Shown: positions 8,840-16,715, counted from the stretch's first letter. The stretch: DNA of 32,626 nt from an uncultured Ectothiorhodospiraceae bacterium (GCA_947259765.1 CAMYNG010000024.1:1-32626), one strand, 5' to 3'. Numbers and translations: made by a program. The notes: a model not told the origin generated them from the letters alone.

Positions 8840-9331
8840 ATGCCGAATTTGGGTTCTGGATTGATTCTTTGCATATTCCTGTATTCAGCAACTGGCTTGG
8901 CCGGCGAGTTACAGCAAGTTATTCTGCATGACGGTAGTGTCATTAACGCTGAGGTGGTCTCGCTTAAAAACGGGGTCTACCGGTTGAGTTCACCCACCTT
9001 GGGCGAACTTGAAGTGCGCGCTTCACGTATTCGTTCCATTCAGGCAATGTCAGGTGACACCGGGTCCGCGGCGCAAGCACGACAGACGTCGCCCAGTGGA
9101 CAACAGGCCGAACTTGAGCGAATCCAGAACAACCTGCTATCCAACAAGGATACGGTTGCCATAATCATGTCGTTACAAAATGACCCTGACGTTCAGGCTA
9201 TTCTCAATGACCGGGAAATTATGGCCGCAATGCAAAGTGGCAACTACGAAGCTTTAGCAAACAACCCGAAAATGAAAAATTTGATGAACAAACCGGAAAT
9301 CAAACAGATCACCAAGGGTGTCTCGCCCTGA
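8840..9331 (+). CDS. Exported protein with SH3-like N domain and STI1-like C-terminal helices
   Basis: A 163-residue protein. A signal peptide (about 1-22, ending TGLAG) precedes a short beta-rich stretch (VILHDGSVINAEVVSLKNG, then YRLSSPTLGELEVR). This reads like a small SH3/LSm-like barrel. A Gln/Ser-rich linker follows. The last 60 residues (about 100-157) contain NDPDVQAILNDREIMAAMQS and NNPKMKNLMNKPEI, which match the Asp-Pro helical repeats of STI1/Hop domains. These bind hydrophobic segments in eukaryotic co-chaperones. ATG 8840 is chosen for the signal peptide and the preceding GAGGGCGGG. No function is known. A periplasmic chaperone-like role is only a guess. Confidence 0.75.
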   Translation: MPNLGSGLILCIFLYSATGLAGELQQVILHDGSVINAEVVSLKNGVYRLSSPTLGELEVRASRIRSIQAMSGDTGSAAQARQTSPSGQQAELERIQNNLLSNKDTVAIIMSLQNDPDVQAILNDREIMAAMQSGNYEALANNPKMKNLMNKPEIKQITKGVSP

Positions 9332-9343
9332 GACCATTTTTTT
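9320..9343 (+). terminator. Rho-independent terminator
   Basis: GTCTC-GCCCT-GAGAC forms a five-pair stem, with an additional GG/CC pair across a bulge. It is followed by ATTTTTTT (seven T at 9337-9343). It overlaps the stop codon of the STI1-like gene and abuts the end of the convergent heme sensor gene. Confidence 0.55.
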
Positions 9344-10226
9344 AACGCGTCGTGTTGCCTTCAATCATGGAAATTGCTTTGGCAAGACTACGACGCATGC
9401 GGTTAAAGGAAGTCGCCAGTAGGGAGATTTCATCTTTGCCGCCTTCCGCGAATTCCGCCGCACTCATATCTCCCATACTTATCTGACTCGCAATTTCTGA
9501 CATACGCACCACGGGGTTGATGAACAACCTTTTCAGCATGAGGTTTAACACGATAATCAAGAACAGAAAAATTCCCGCAATTAACAGCATGAAGCTAAGA
9601 AAGGCTTCGTTGGTCTTCTGGATTGGGTATGCCATGGGGACGGTTACAATTTGGGCGCCCACCACTTCATTCATTTTCCAGCCAAAGCCGTTGCTCTTTC
9701 CATATTTGACCAACATGGTTTCGGGCGCGTCTGCCGGCGTGCCGTGACATACCAGGCAGCCCGCATTGCCGATTCGAATTGGTCGCGCCAGGAATAGCGC
9801 TTTGCCGGTCGGGGTGCCGCGAATTCCGGTAATTTGCTCACGGTCCATGTTTCGTTGAAATTTCTGAATGACGTCGGACTCCCATTCAACGGCACGATTG
9901 CGAAGATTAGTCGGATTGAGCGTTGCCTCCTTGTAAGAATACTCCGGGTGTAACTTCTGCAATTTGTTAAAACTCTGCGTGGCAGCGTAAGCGGGAACAG
10001 ACTGTGGCAGGAACTCGTGTACCATTTTCTCCTTAAGCAATGGGCGAATTTCTTTCACTGTATAGTTGCGCACAGCCAGTGCCGACTCCAGCATCATGTT
10101 GGCATGTTGAACCACTTCATCGTGGGCATTTTTTTGCAGGATTTCGTAGGCAAAAAAGCCGGTGACACCCAAACTAAGTGTGAACACCATAATCAGGACC
10201 AGATTGAATTTTGTTGCTATTTTCAT
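9342..10226 (-). CDS. c-type heme sensor (DUF3365/Tll0287-like) with HAMP, no output domain
   Basis: A 294-residue membrane protein. TM1 (about 8-29) is followed by a periplasmic domain of about 180 residues with one c-type heme motif, C157-L-V-C160-H161, in the setting ARPIRIGNAGCLVCHG. TM2 (about 210-233) leads into a HAMP segment (INPVVRMSEIASQISMGDMS, ending GKDEISLLATSFNRMRRSL). The protein stops shortly after HAMP, with no kinase, cyclase or chemotaxis signalling domain. The fold and heme placement match Tll0287-type sensors of redox state or small ligands. The Ser/Thr kinase gene lies 164 bases upstream on the same strand, so the HAMP may signal to a separate partner. Confidence 0.85.
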   Translation of the reverse strand: MKIATKFNLVLIMVFTLSLGVTGFFAYEILQKNAHDEVVQHANMMLESALAVRNYTVKEIRPLLKEKMVHEFLPQSVPAYAATQSFNKLQKLHPEYSYKEATLNPTNLRNRAVEWESDVIQKFQRNMDREQITGIRGTPTGKALFLARPIRIGNAGCLVCHGTPADAPETMLVKYGKSNGFGWKMNEVVGAQIVTVPMAYPIQKTNEAFLSFMLLIAGIFLFLIIVLNLMLKRLFINPVVRMSEIASQISMGDMSAAEFAEGGKDEISLLATSFNRMRRSLAKAISMIEGNTTR

Positions 10227-10390
10227 AGTGATTTTAATCTAAAGTGAAATTTCGCTGTATGCTTGGATAACTGACAGGAGCCAGGTTCGTCTCGGATTCA
10301 GTGCGGACGGGAATTCCGCAATACGGCTCAAGTTCTAATTTTGTTCTTAAGCCGCCAGCGAACCAGTAAAAGAAAATGGTGCGCCTCTGG

Positions 10391-11800
10391 TTATTGCGCC
10401 GTTCCCCTCACATTCGACCGGAATACTTCTCGCTCATGGGCGGTTGGAATATCATCGGAGAGTAGTTCTAAAAATTCGTCCATGGTCATGCACTGATCCG
10501 CCGCCTTGCGTACCAGTGTTGGCGCCAGCGGCCCCAAATATTTCGCCAATTCAGTTTCTGCATGGCGCAGGGTGCTTTCGTCCCATATTGTTGCGGACAG
10601 GTTGCCATTGCCGGTTTGGTTGGTCGAGCCGGTAGTTAATCGATCGTTATTGCCGGTAAGCATCTGGGTGGCAACGGCATGAAGAAATTTATCTCGTTGC
10701 GTATTGTCTTCAATTTCATCCGCCAGCGTGCGGCAAAGTTGGCGGGTATCCAGCGCTGTCGCCCTGGCGTTTTCTATGACGACTTTTGCAATCGGGCCAA
10801 TGAACCGGGTTAGCGCGGCTTCAATTTCGCCGAGAGCTCGCTGATCCCAATCACGCTCAACATTATTATAAGTCTGTGATACGGCAGCGGTCTTGGCGTT
10901 GGTGTTACTGGTATCGGCGAAATTACTAAAGCGTTCGAGAACCTCGTCAACGGATTTTGGTCTATTTTCAATTAGTGGGTCCAGCATCCAGTCCGTTGTG
11001 CTCAGTAGTTCATCGCTAAACCTGCCCTCACCCAGTTGTTTCGCAGGCGGTAAGGGATCGGAATCGTCTGTCTTTAATCCGGCGAATCGATCCAGTGCGC
11101 TCATGGGCGAATTGCCGCTAATACATCGATACAGGGTTGCACCCACGGAATACAAATCTGTCCATGGACCTTGTTTTTCTCTTGTGTTGTATTGTTCGAA
11201 GGGTGCGTAACCCGGCGTGACCATATTTGTCGCAGGCAGGTTTCCAAACGACTGACGCGCTGATCCAAAATCCAGTAATACGGGCAAGCCTTGCTTACGC
11301 AAATAAATATTGGGTGGTTTGATGTCACGGTGCAATATGCCGTGCGCGTGGATGCCCCGTAAACCAGTGAGTACGGGTAACACAATATTCAGAATCTCAT
11401 CCTCACTTAGTACCTTGCAGCTGCGAAGATAAAGACTTAGCGGCAGGCCATCCTCATAATCCATAATAATGTAGGCTGTACCGTTGGCCTTTAAAAAGCC
11501 GTTAACGCGCACCACGGTCGCGAGTTTAAAACGAGCGAGTAGCCGGGCCTCGTCAAGAAAACGCTGCAGGCCCTGGGCATAGAGTTGTAAATACTCGTTT
11601 GATTTGGGAACGATGTTGCGGCTGCTGGGCTCACGCACCGCGATGTCGCTGGGAAAAAACTCTTTTATCGCAACCGCACAATTGAGGTTGAGATCGTACC
11701 CTTTGTAGGTAACGCCAAACCCACCGACGCCCAGAACCTTGTCGATGCGGTAGTTCTCAATCTTTGTCTGTGCGGGCAGTGTGTGCTGCAGGTCGGACAT
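10391..11800 (-). CDS. Soluble Ser/Thr protein kinase with duplicated C-terminal module
   Basis: 469 residues. The kinase domain (about 15-290) has the glycine loop GVGGFGVTYKG, K46 in VAIKEFF, catalytic HRDIKPPN (D159, N164), DFG 177-179 and a PFE at 200-202, so it should be active. No membrane segment is present. After a Thr/Asn-rich linker come two related modules, at about 318-373 and 406-461. Both start with WD, share (F/Y)(I/L)GP(I/L)A, and end in an Asp/Arg-rich helix. These resemble a small helical domain seen at the C termini of other bacterial kinases. The gene is divergent from the methyltransferase, with the heme-HAMP protein downstream. Targets are unknown. Confidence 0.92.
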   Translation of the reverse strand: MSDLQHTLPAQTKIENYRIDKVLGVGGFGVTYKGYDLNLNCAVAIKEFFPSDIAVREPSSRNIVPKSNEYLQLYAQGLQRFLDEARLLARFKLATVVRVNGFLKANGTAYIIMDYEDGLPLSLYLRSCKVLSEDEILNIVLPVLTGLRGIHAHGILHRDIKPPNIYLRKQGLPVLLDFGSARQSFGNLPATNMVTPGYAPFEQYNTREKQGPWTDLYSVGATLYRCISGNSPMSALDRFAGLKTDDSDPLPPAKQLGEGRFSDELLSTTDWMLDPLIENRPKSVDEVLERFSNFADTSNTNAKTAAVSQTYNNVERDWDQRALGEIEAALTRFIGPIAKVVIENARATALDTRQLCRTLADEIEDNTQRDKFLHAVATQMLTGNNDRLTTGSTNQTGNGNLSATIWDESTLRHAETELAKYLGPLAPTLVRKAADQCMTMDEFLELLSDDIPTAHEREVFRSNVRGTAQ

Positions 11801-12103
11801 GGCAGGTTTCCCCGGACGTTATTCGCTCTTTAAGAGGTTGATTTTTTTGAGTTTCAAGCGCACCGCGCCTAACTCACTCATCACTCCGCCTGCCGTGGGG
11901 GAGGCCTTGCGGATATGGATGCGACTCGCACATACATTATATAGCGTGATTTTGAGACGCCAAGGTTTGAAATTCCCAAACGCTAAAAATAATCGTCGAT
12001 ACCTATGGAGAAATTATGGATTATGAACCCTGCCCACTGTATGTTTATCCTCCGCTGGGTCGAGCTTCGGTGAGCCGATTCGGGATTCGATACGGAGGGC
12101 GCG
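11801..12103. other. Divergent intergenic region, no gene seen
   Basis: 303 bases between the kinase start and the methyltransferase GTG. An ATG at 12016 with a good ribosome-site look-alike (GGAGAAATT) opens a frame that runs into the methyltransferase in another register. It resembles no known protein and is not called. No clear promoter or terminator was identified. Confidence 0.5.
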
Positions 12104-12847
12104 GTGGCCATTATCTGGCGGAAAATTCAGGACGGTGTGGATTACCAGGTACGGGGCGCCGGCAAGACACGTCGCCTGTATACCAATGGCGTTTTTCACA
12201 GCCAGTTCAATCCGACGCAACCGCTCACGGGCGGTGTCTGGGATCTGCTCATGTTGCCGGCGTTTTTCCGGCCCGACACAGTTCGCCGCGTACTCGTTCT
12301 CGGTGTCGGCGGTGGCGCGGTTATTCGCCAGTTGCACTATTTTCTGGCCCCGCAAACCATTATCGGTGTCGAGCTCAATTCGGTGCACCTCTATGTTGCG
12401 AACCGTTTCTTCGGTTTGCGCCAGTCTCTGGTGGACTTACATCATGCTGACGCACACCACTGGTTGGCAAACTACAGTGGTTCGCCCTTCGATTTGATCA
12501 TTGATGATATCTTTGGGGAAGAGCGGGGAGAGCCCGTGCGTGCGATCGCCCCAAACTCGGCCTGGTTTAACAGGCTGCTAGCGCACTTGAACCCAGGTGG
12601 AATAATCAGTATGAATTTCATTTCCGGTCGTGAGCTCCGTCAATCCGCCTATTTCAATTCGGAAAAACTGGCGTCACGTTTCAAATCAGCATTTCAATTA
12701 ACCACTCCCTTGCATGAAAACGCAGTCGGCGTATTTTCCAGGGCAGACGACAACAGCAGCCGGTTACGCAAAAATCTATCCAAGATTCCGGGGCTTGATC
12801 CACGAAAAAAAACGACCCGCCTGCATTACCACATTCGAAAAATATAA
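12104..12847 (+). CDS. Spermidine-synthase-like SAM-dependent methyltransferase
   Basis: A 247-residue Rossmann-fold protein. Motif I is VLVLGVGGGAVIRQL (about 63-77), the acidic residue after strand 2 is GVELNS (E90), and LIIDDIFGEERGE (about 131-143) resembles the aspartate pair of spermidine synthases. The N-terminal beta domain that precedes the fold in true spermidine synthases is reduced to about 50 residues, so a polyamine product is not assured. A generic small-molecule methyltransferase is equally possible. GTG 12104 is chosen because it follows GGAGG, and an in-frame stop lies at 12071. It is divergent from the Ser/Thr kinase. Confidence 0.8.
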   Translation: MAIIWRKIQDGVDYQVRGAGKTRRLYTNGVFHSQFNPTQPLTGGVWDLLMLPAFFRPDTVRRVLVLGVGGGAVIRQLHYFLAPQTIIGVELNSVHLYVANRFFGLRQSLVDLHHADAHHWLANYSGSPFDLIIDDIFGEERGEPVRAIAPNSAWFNRLLAHLNPGGIISMNFISGRELRQSAYFNSEKLASRFKSAFQLTTPLHENAVGVFSRADDNSSRLRKNLSKIPGLDPRKKTTRLHYHIRKI

Positions 12848-12866
12848 AATCCCGGCGATTCGCCGG
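12840..12866 (-). terminator. Rho-independent terminator for the YihY gene
   Basis: On the minus strand CCGGCG-AAT-CGCCGG is a perfect six-pair stem, followed by GATTTTATATTTTT. It lies about 60 bases past the YihY stop and overlaps the end of the convergent methyltransferase gene. On the plus strand the hairpin is not followed by T, so it serves the minus direction best. Confidence 0.55.
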
Positions 12867-12927
12867 CAGCAAATGCTTTGCACGGCTGAGCTGAGTTAGC
12901 GTTGCAGATTGAATATTCTAGCGGCGA

Positions 12928-14307
12928 TTAATCGGTACGGCGGCGGTCACCGGAAGGGGGCAAGATGGTTATCTTGTCGGAATCCTGCAATGCCAAGTCA
13001 CGCACAGTGCGTCCGGCAATGTTGTTGTCAACGGCGTCCTCAAGTTCGTTATAAAGTGCATCGACGGCGGGCAGTTTAGGAAGCACGTCAAGGCGTAGGT
13101 TACTGGACTCTTCGGCTTGCCTTACGGATGCCAAAACGTCCTTAATCCGTAGCGTTTCCAGGGCGCAGCCGGGTAAATACCGCGCCGGTATATCTGCAGT
13201 GGCTACCAGCAGGTTTGCTCGTTGTAACGAGGCAACCAGCATGGCACAGGCATCCACGCCAACGTGGAGTGTTTTTGCGAGGTCGTCGATTGTCCAGCCG
13301 GGGCGGCCCTGGAAAAAGTGCTGGCCAACCAGGGTCATGACCAGCAGGGCCATTTTTTCCTTCATGCGACTGCTCAAACGCAACACCCGCGATTGCAGGT
13401 TTCTGTGCTCGGGGTGCTGGTGATAAAAGGCGATACTGCTGCCAATCAACAGAATCAACCAACTAAGGTAGAGCCAGATCATGAAAATAACCATAGTCGC
13501 AAACGCTGAGTAGATGGCCGTGTATTTGGTTGAACTGACGACAAATGCCGCAAAACCCCAGCCAATCGTTTCCCACAAGAAGCCGGCGACAACTCCGCCT
13601 ACCAGCGCCGAGCGTACTTTTACTTTTGTGTTAGGGACAAACACATAAATGAAGGTGAAGGCCGCAATAATGAGTAGATAGGGTAAAAGTCGGCTGAGAA
13701 ATTCCAGCAAATCGCCGACTACCGGTACTGACATAATCCATAGCACCGCTGTGGCGCTGGAAATCGTTGCCGTCAGGCCAAGTGCGGTAAAGACGAGAAC
13801 GGGCCCAACGAGGATTACGCTAAGATAGTCACTGAAACGTTGAGCGAGTGGGCGTTGCTCGCTGACCCGCCAGGTATCATTAAATGCGCGCTCGATTTTT
13901 TGGATCAACGAAACAACTGTGTAAAACAGCAGTGCCAAACCCAAAGAACCCAGCACACCGACTTTTATGTTATCGACAAACTCGATAACACGGGCGGTTG
14001 TTTCCGCGCCGCGTTCGCCCATGGGGGCGAGAAAATTGAGTAGGATGGGTTCGATTTGGTTATGTACACCGAAGCCCTTAAGCACCGAAAAACTTACGGC
14101 AAGCAGTGGGACCAGGGCCAGCAGGGTTGTATAGACCAGTCCCATCGCACGTAGTGTGAGTTGGCCCTTCATGAAGTCTCGGATGACCAAATGTCCAATT
14201 CGCAATGCAGAAATTGTAAATTGCTGCAATCGTGGGAGATCCTCGGGGTGCGGCCCCCAAATAAAGTTTAAAACAGGTTGCTTGAGAGACTTAAGTTTTC
14301 CGCTCAC
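12928..14307 (-). CDS. yihY: YihY/BrkB-family inner-membrane protein with C-terminal winged-helix extension
   Basis: 459 residues. The first 300 or so hold the BrkB/YihY fold: RAMGLVYTTLLALVPLLAVS, then the hydrophobic segments LGSLGLALLFYTVVSLIQKI, VLVFTALGL and FVPNTKVKVRSALVGGVVAG. IWLYLSWLILLIG follows, giving about six membrane helices. The remaining roughly 150 residues are cytosolic and contain a helix-turn-helix-like stretch (TIDDLAKTLHVGVDACAMLV, then ASLQRANLLV). E. coli YihY has about 290 residues, so this is the long form. Function is not established; old annotations as ribonuclease BN are wrong for this family. The start is a GTG. Confidence 0.9.
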   Translation of the reverse strand: MSGKLKSLKQPVLNFIWGPHPEDLPRLQQFTISALRIGHLVIRDFMKGQLTLRAMGLVYTTLLALVPLLAVSFSVLKGFGVHNQIEPILLNFLAPMGERGAETTARVIEFVDNIKVGVLGSLGLALLFYTVVSLIQKIERAFNDTWRVSEQRPLAQRFSDYLSVILVGPVLVFTALGLTATISSATAVLWIMSVPVVGDLLEFLSRLLPYLLIIAAFTFIYVFVPNTKVKVRSALVGGVVAGFLWETIGWGFAAFVVSSTKYTAIYSAFATMVIFMIWLYLSWLILLIGSSIAFYHQHPEHRNLQSRVLRLSSRMKEKMALLVMTLVGQHFFQGRPGWTIDDLAKTLHVGVDACAMLVASLQRANLLVATADIPARYLPGCALETLRIKDVLASVRQAEESSNLRLDVLPKLPAVDALYNELEDAVDNNIAGRTVRDLALQDSDKITILPPSGDRRRTD

Positions 14308-14370
14308 TGCGATTTTATCCGGTGTAATTCAACTCAATTCAGTTTAGTCGAAAAACTCGCGGGCGAAAAC

Positions 14371-14386
14371 ATCAGCGGTAGCTGAT
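14371..14386. repeat. Perfect 6-bp inverted repeat upstream of yihY
   Basis: ATCAGC-GGTA-GCTGAT lies 64 bases before the yihY start, in the divergent gap with the Lys/Asp-rich gene. No T run follows in either direction, so it is not a terminator. It could be an operator or chance. Confidence 0.3.
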
Positions 14387-14532
14387 TACCCAGATCAAAT
14401 CGATGAGTCGCGTGGTGCTGGTTTTTATGGCGAAATCATATTGTTCAAAAATCGCGACCGCTTGCATTGCAAAAGCGTGAAGTTTGCCGTCACAATGTTG
14501 TGTAGATACATGCGCCAAAGGAAGCGGATAAA

Positions 14533-14874
14533 ATGAATTTCAAAAAGTTTCTTTTTACCTTTATTGCACTTTTTCTGATAAGTCCTAATGTCTTCGCCAA
14601 GGGGAAAGGGAATCAGGAGTCGAGTGAATCCGGGTTTGATCGCTCAATGGAACAGCGCAGCGAACAAGGCCGTGAACATCAACGTGCTACCGAGCATCGT
14701 CAGCAGGGCAAGAAAAAGAACGCAGATCAAAAACATGACTCTGACGAAACCGACGGCAGGAATCGCGAACAGGAAAAAGAGCGGTCGGACGAAAACGACA
14801 ATAAGAAAGCCAGGGAAAAGAATAAAGACAAGAAAAAAGACAAAGACAAAGACAAAGACAAAGACAAAGACTAG
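14533..14874 (+). CDS. Exported Lys/Asp/Glu-rich low-complexity protein
   Basis: A 113-residue protein. A clear signal peptide (about 1-22, FLFTFIALFLISPNVFA) is followed by an almost entirely charged and polar chain rich in Glu, Arg, Lys, Asp and Gln. It has no hydrophobic core and ends in alternating KDKD. The protein is predicted to be disordered in the periplasm. A good ribosome site (AAGGAAG) precedes the ATG. The KD tail is encoded by a hexanucleotide repeat (14839-14871). No family is recognised. Charged exported proteins like this could bind metal or polyanions, but nothing here shows that. Confidence 0.75.
   Translation: MNFKKFLFTFIALFLISPNVFAKGKGNQESSESGFDRSMEQRSEQGREHQRATEHRQQGKKKNADQKHDSDETDGRNREQEKERSDENDNKKAREKNKDKKKDKDKDKDKDKD
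14839..14871. repeat. GACAAA hexanucleotide repeat, 5.5 copies
   Basis: Five perfect GACAAA units run from 14839 to 14868, followed by GAC and the stop codon. They encode (DK)5D. The unit is a multiple of three, so slippage changes tail length without shifting the frame. Confidence 0.95.
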
Positions 14875-15012
14875 CTTACCCTACAGGTGTGCGTGGGCTG
14901 AAATACAGCGTGTCTTAGCTCAATCCGAAATGGCGTGCCACGTTTTCAAGCCGGTGTCAGTTTCGAGTGTGTAAGGCGGCCTGCACACGTAAAAACTGCC
15001 TGGTAGTTGACG

Positions 15013-15387
15013 TTAAGCTGGATCCGAGGTCGCCAGGCCGAGGATCGCATCTACGAGTTGCGCCGACTGTCCCAGGTGAGGGACCAGCCGAATGTCGATG
15101 TTTGGGTGCCGGCTCGTGACGGCGGCAATTTCGCCGGGGATATCTGTGACCACGTGACGGCCTGCGGCAAGGAAATACGGAAATACAATAACTTCTTTTG
15201 CGCCTTGGTTAATGCAGCGTTCAAGCCCCTCTGGAATGCTGGGCTCAGCAAGTTCCAGAAAAGCGCAATCAACCAGGTCAAATTTTTTTCCGCACTTTGT
15301 TGAAAGTCTGGATGTGAGCTTACGCACTTCTTCGTTGGAAGTGTCGCGGCGGCTGCCGTGTGCGACGACAAGCAAGGCTCGGGTCAT
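15013..15387 (-). CDS. cbiX: Single-domain CbiX/SirB-type chelatase
   Basis: A 124-residue protein that opens with the family signature ALLVVAHGSRRDTSNEEV. It continues with VDCAFLELAEPSIPEGLERC and VIVFPYFLAAGRHVVTDIP. The two histidines (H10 in VAHGS and the one in GRHV) are those used to insert metal into sirohydrochlorin. The length matches half-size CbiX(S) proteins that work as homodimers, rather than the two-domain CbiK/SirB forms. The likely role is cobalt or iron insertion in corrinoid or siroheme synthesis. No other tetrapyrrole gene is in the window, so the pathway is open. Confidence 0.88.
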   Translation of the reverse strand: MTRALLVVAHGSRRDTSNEEVRKLTSRLSTKCGKKFDLVDCAFLELAEPSIPEGLERCINQGAKEVIVFPYFLAAGRHVVTDIPGEIAAVTSRHPNIDIRLVPHLGQSAQLVDAILGLATSDPA

Positions 15388-15734
15388 TAAACAATATCCT
15401 CACAGAATTTGGTAAAAACACATCATGACGTAAAATCGGTTTAAGCGAGTTTACAAAATTTCGTCAGGTCTGTTCGCTTAAATGTTACACACACTCGGGC
15501 GGTTACGTGCCGTACAATTCGCCAGGATGTTTACGGAAATTTGTAGCGCCAGCCACAATTGTCACAGACAACGCCAAAAAAAACTTAGCGCGATAATTTT
15601 CGACAAGGCGATGCGTAGGTACCATCAACATTTCCTGGTTCTGTGATATAATTTTCAGCAACGGGCATTAAATAAAGATCGGGAAGTTTTTAAGTCCGTT
15701 TCTTCAAGGGAAACTAATCTAAGGGATAGGGAAG
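15388..15734. other. Divergent intergenic region with one promoter candidate
   Basis: 347 bases between cbiX and the small Arg-rich gene. Apart from the promoter at 15625-15652 and an A-rich stretch (CAAAAAAAACT near 15573), no conserved structure or coding frame was recognised. Confidence 0.5.
15625..15652 (+). promoter_or_regulatory. Sigma-70-like promoter for the small Arg-rich gene
   Basis: The -10 box TATAAT (15647-15652) is perfect. TCAACA (15625-15630) matches four of six -35 positions, with a 16-bp spacer. Transcription would start near 15660 and leave a leader of about 75 bases before the ATG at 15735. Confidence 0.45.
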
Positions 15735-15905
15735 ATGATAAGGGATTATACTGGATCCGACCGCCGTTTCCGACAGCGTCGTCAAATCGAAGATCGCCGC
15801 TCCAAGGCTCGTTTCGAAGCTACCATTACTCAGCGTCGTTCAGGTATGGAGCGTCGGGGTACGGGAGGTACACGCAATCCTTACGAGGCGCTTTACGGCC
15901 ACTAG
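15735..15905 (+). CDS. 56-residue Arg-rich protein with DRR/QRR motifs
   Basis: A short frame starting ATG after AGGGATAGGGAAG, a usable ribosome site. The protein begins MIRDYTGSDRRFRQRRQIED and has five Arg pairs (DRR, QRR, DRR, QRR, ERR), then ends NPYEALYGH. It is strongly basic, with no membrane segment. The regular spacing of the Arg pairs, the ribosome site and the perfect -10 box upstream argue that it is real. No family is recognised. It could bind nucleic acid or an acidic partner. A second RR-rich small protein lies at about 16530-16715, on the other side of the glutaredoxin gene. Confidence 0.65.
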   Translation: MIRDYTGSDRRFRQRRQIEDRRSKARFEATITQRRSGMERRGTGGTRNPYEALYGH

Positions 15906-15929
15906 GGGTTTGGTGGTCTGCATCGGCCG

Positions 15930-16415
15930 TCAGTGGTAATAGATTTTTTCAAAACTTGCCCGGTTAAATCCATTTAATCTTTGGTTACCTACCAGGATTA
16001 CCGGTACGCCCCTGGCTCCCAAATTGGCAAAATCCTGCCGGCCTTTCTCGTCGTTTTCGACGTCGTATTCGGTATAGGCGATGTTGTTTTTGTTGAAGTA
16101 CTGCTTAGCCCGCTTGCACACGCCGCACCAGGTCGTGCTATACATGACTACATGCCGGTTACCGGTCTTGGGTTGCGTACTGGCTTCGAATTTTATGGGT
16201 TCCAGCTTTGGGCTGGTGTAGGTATTGATACGACCAAGCTTAACCGACTCGACTTTTTTCTCCGCAGGTGGTGAGTCTGTGAAATGCGTGTTGCCGTGTT
16301 CATCTACCCATTTGTAGATTTCTGCGTGTGCCGCAGTGGAAAGCCCGAAAAGCGCCGCAATGAAAAGCGCGGTAAAAACCGATTTAAACACGTTCCAGGC
16401 TCCTTTGTGGGGCAT
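15930..16415 (-). CDS. Periplasmic DUF4124-glutaredoxin fusion
   Basis: 161 residues. A signal peptide (about 10-31, ending AHA-EIYKW) is followed by a DUF4124 motif (EIYKWVDEHGNTHFTDSPP), a linker, and a glutaredoxin/thioredoxin fold. That fold carries the active site W96-C97-G-V-C100, the cis-proline loop GVPVI and the C-terminal helix NGFNRASFEKI. The CxxC pair suggests thiol-disulfide chemistry in the periplasm. The partner could be a Dsb-type reductase. Two-domain proteins of this kind are known in gammaproteobacteria. The upstream start GTG within NVF is a possible alternative. Confidence in the fold is high, in the role low. Confidence 0.85.
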   Translation of the reverse strand: MPHKGAWNVFKSVFTALFIAALFGLSTAAHAEIYKWVDEHGNTHFTDSPPAEKKVESVKLGRINTYTSPKLEPIKFEASTQPKTGNRHVVMYSTTWCGVCKRAKQYFNKNNIAYTEYDVENDEKGRQDFANLGARGVPVILVGNQRLNGFNRASFEKIYYH

Positions 16416-16529
16416 GCTCTTCTTTAAGCCCGCCGCTACTGAAGGTTATCGGAAACGGTTGCCTCCTACTTGAATTCGTGGCGCTTTCGCCGTGCCAGCC
16501 TGGGGGCCGACATTGGAGCGGAATCGGGT

Positions 16530-16715
16530 TTACACGTAGATATCGATACCGCTGCGTGCCTGCTCGCCGTGCTTGTCAAGCCAACGCCGCCCGCCGGTAT
16601 TGCGTCGATCCCGCGTGCAGCGGGTATCAAGGAAAACCGGCTGATCGCTTTTACGCCGTTCTTCGTGGCGTCGGTCTGCGCGCACGGACCAGGTGGAAAA
16701 CGCCGTTTTCTGCAT
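16530..16715 (-). CDS. Small RR-rich protein (probable)
   Basis: From ATG 16715 the frame gives 61 residues. The pattern DRRHEERRKSDQPVFLDTRC, then TRDRRNTGGRRWLDKHG, ends GIDIYV. Repeated Arg pairs around a FLDTR core are too regular to be random and resemble small proteins I have seen beside gammaproteobacterial genes, though I cannot name a family. The frame stays open up to a TTG at 16835 and an ATG at 16823, so the start is uncertain. None has a strong ribosome site. The plus-strand frames over the same bases look random. Confidence 0.5.
   Translation of the reverse strand: MQKTAFSTWSVRADRRHEERRKSDQPVFLDTRCTRDRRNTGGRRWLDKHGEQARSGIDIYV

Noticed and set aside
10310-10360. Imperfect inverted repeat CGGCTCAAG...CTTAAGCCG downstream of the Ser/Thr kinase gene
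   Set aside because: No T run follows on the kinase strand and the loop is 13-14 bases, so it is not a convincing terminator.
12016-12450. A 144-codon plus-strand frame with a good ribosome-site look-alike before the methyltransferase
   Set aside because: It overlaps the methyltransferase in another register, is rich in Arg/Gly/Pro as frame shadows are, and resembles no family.
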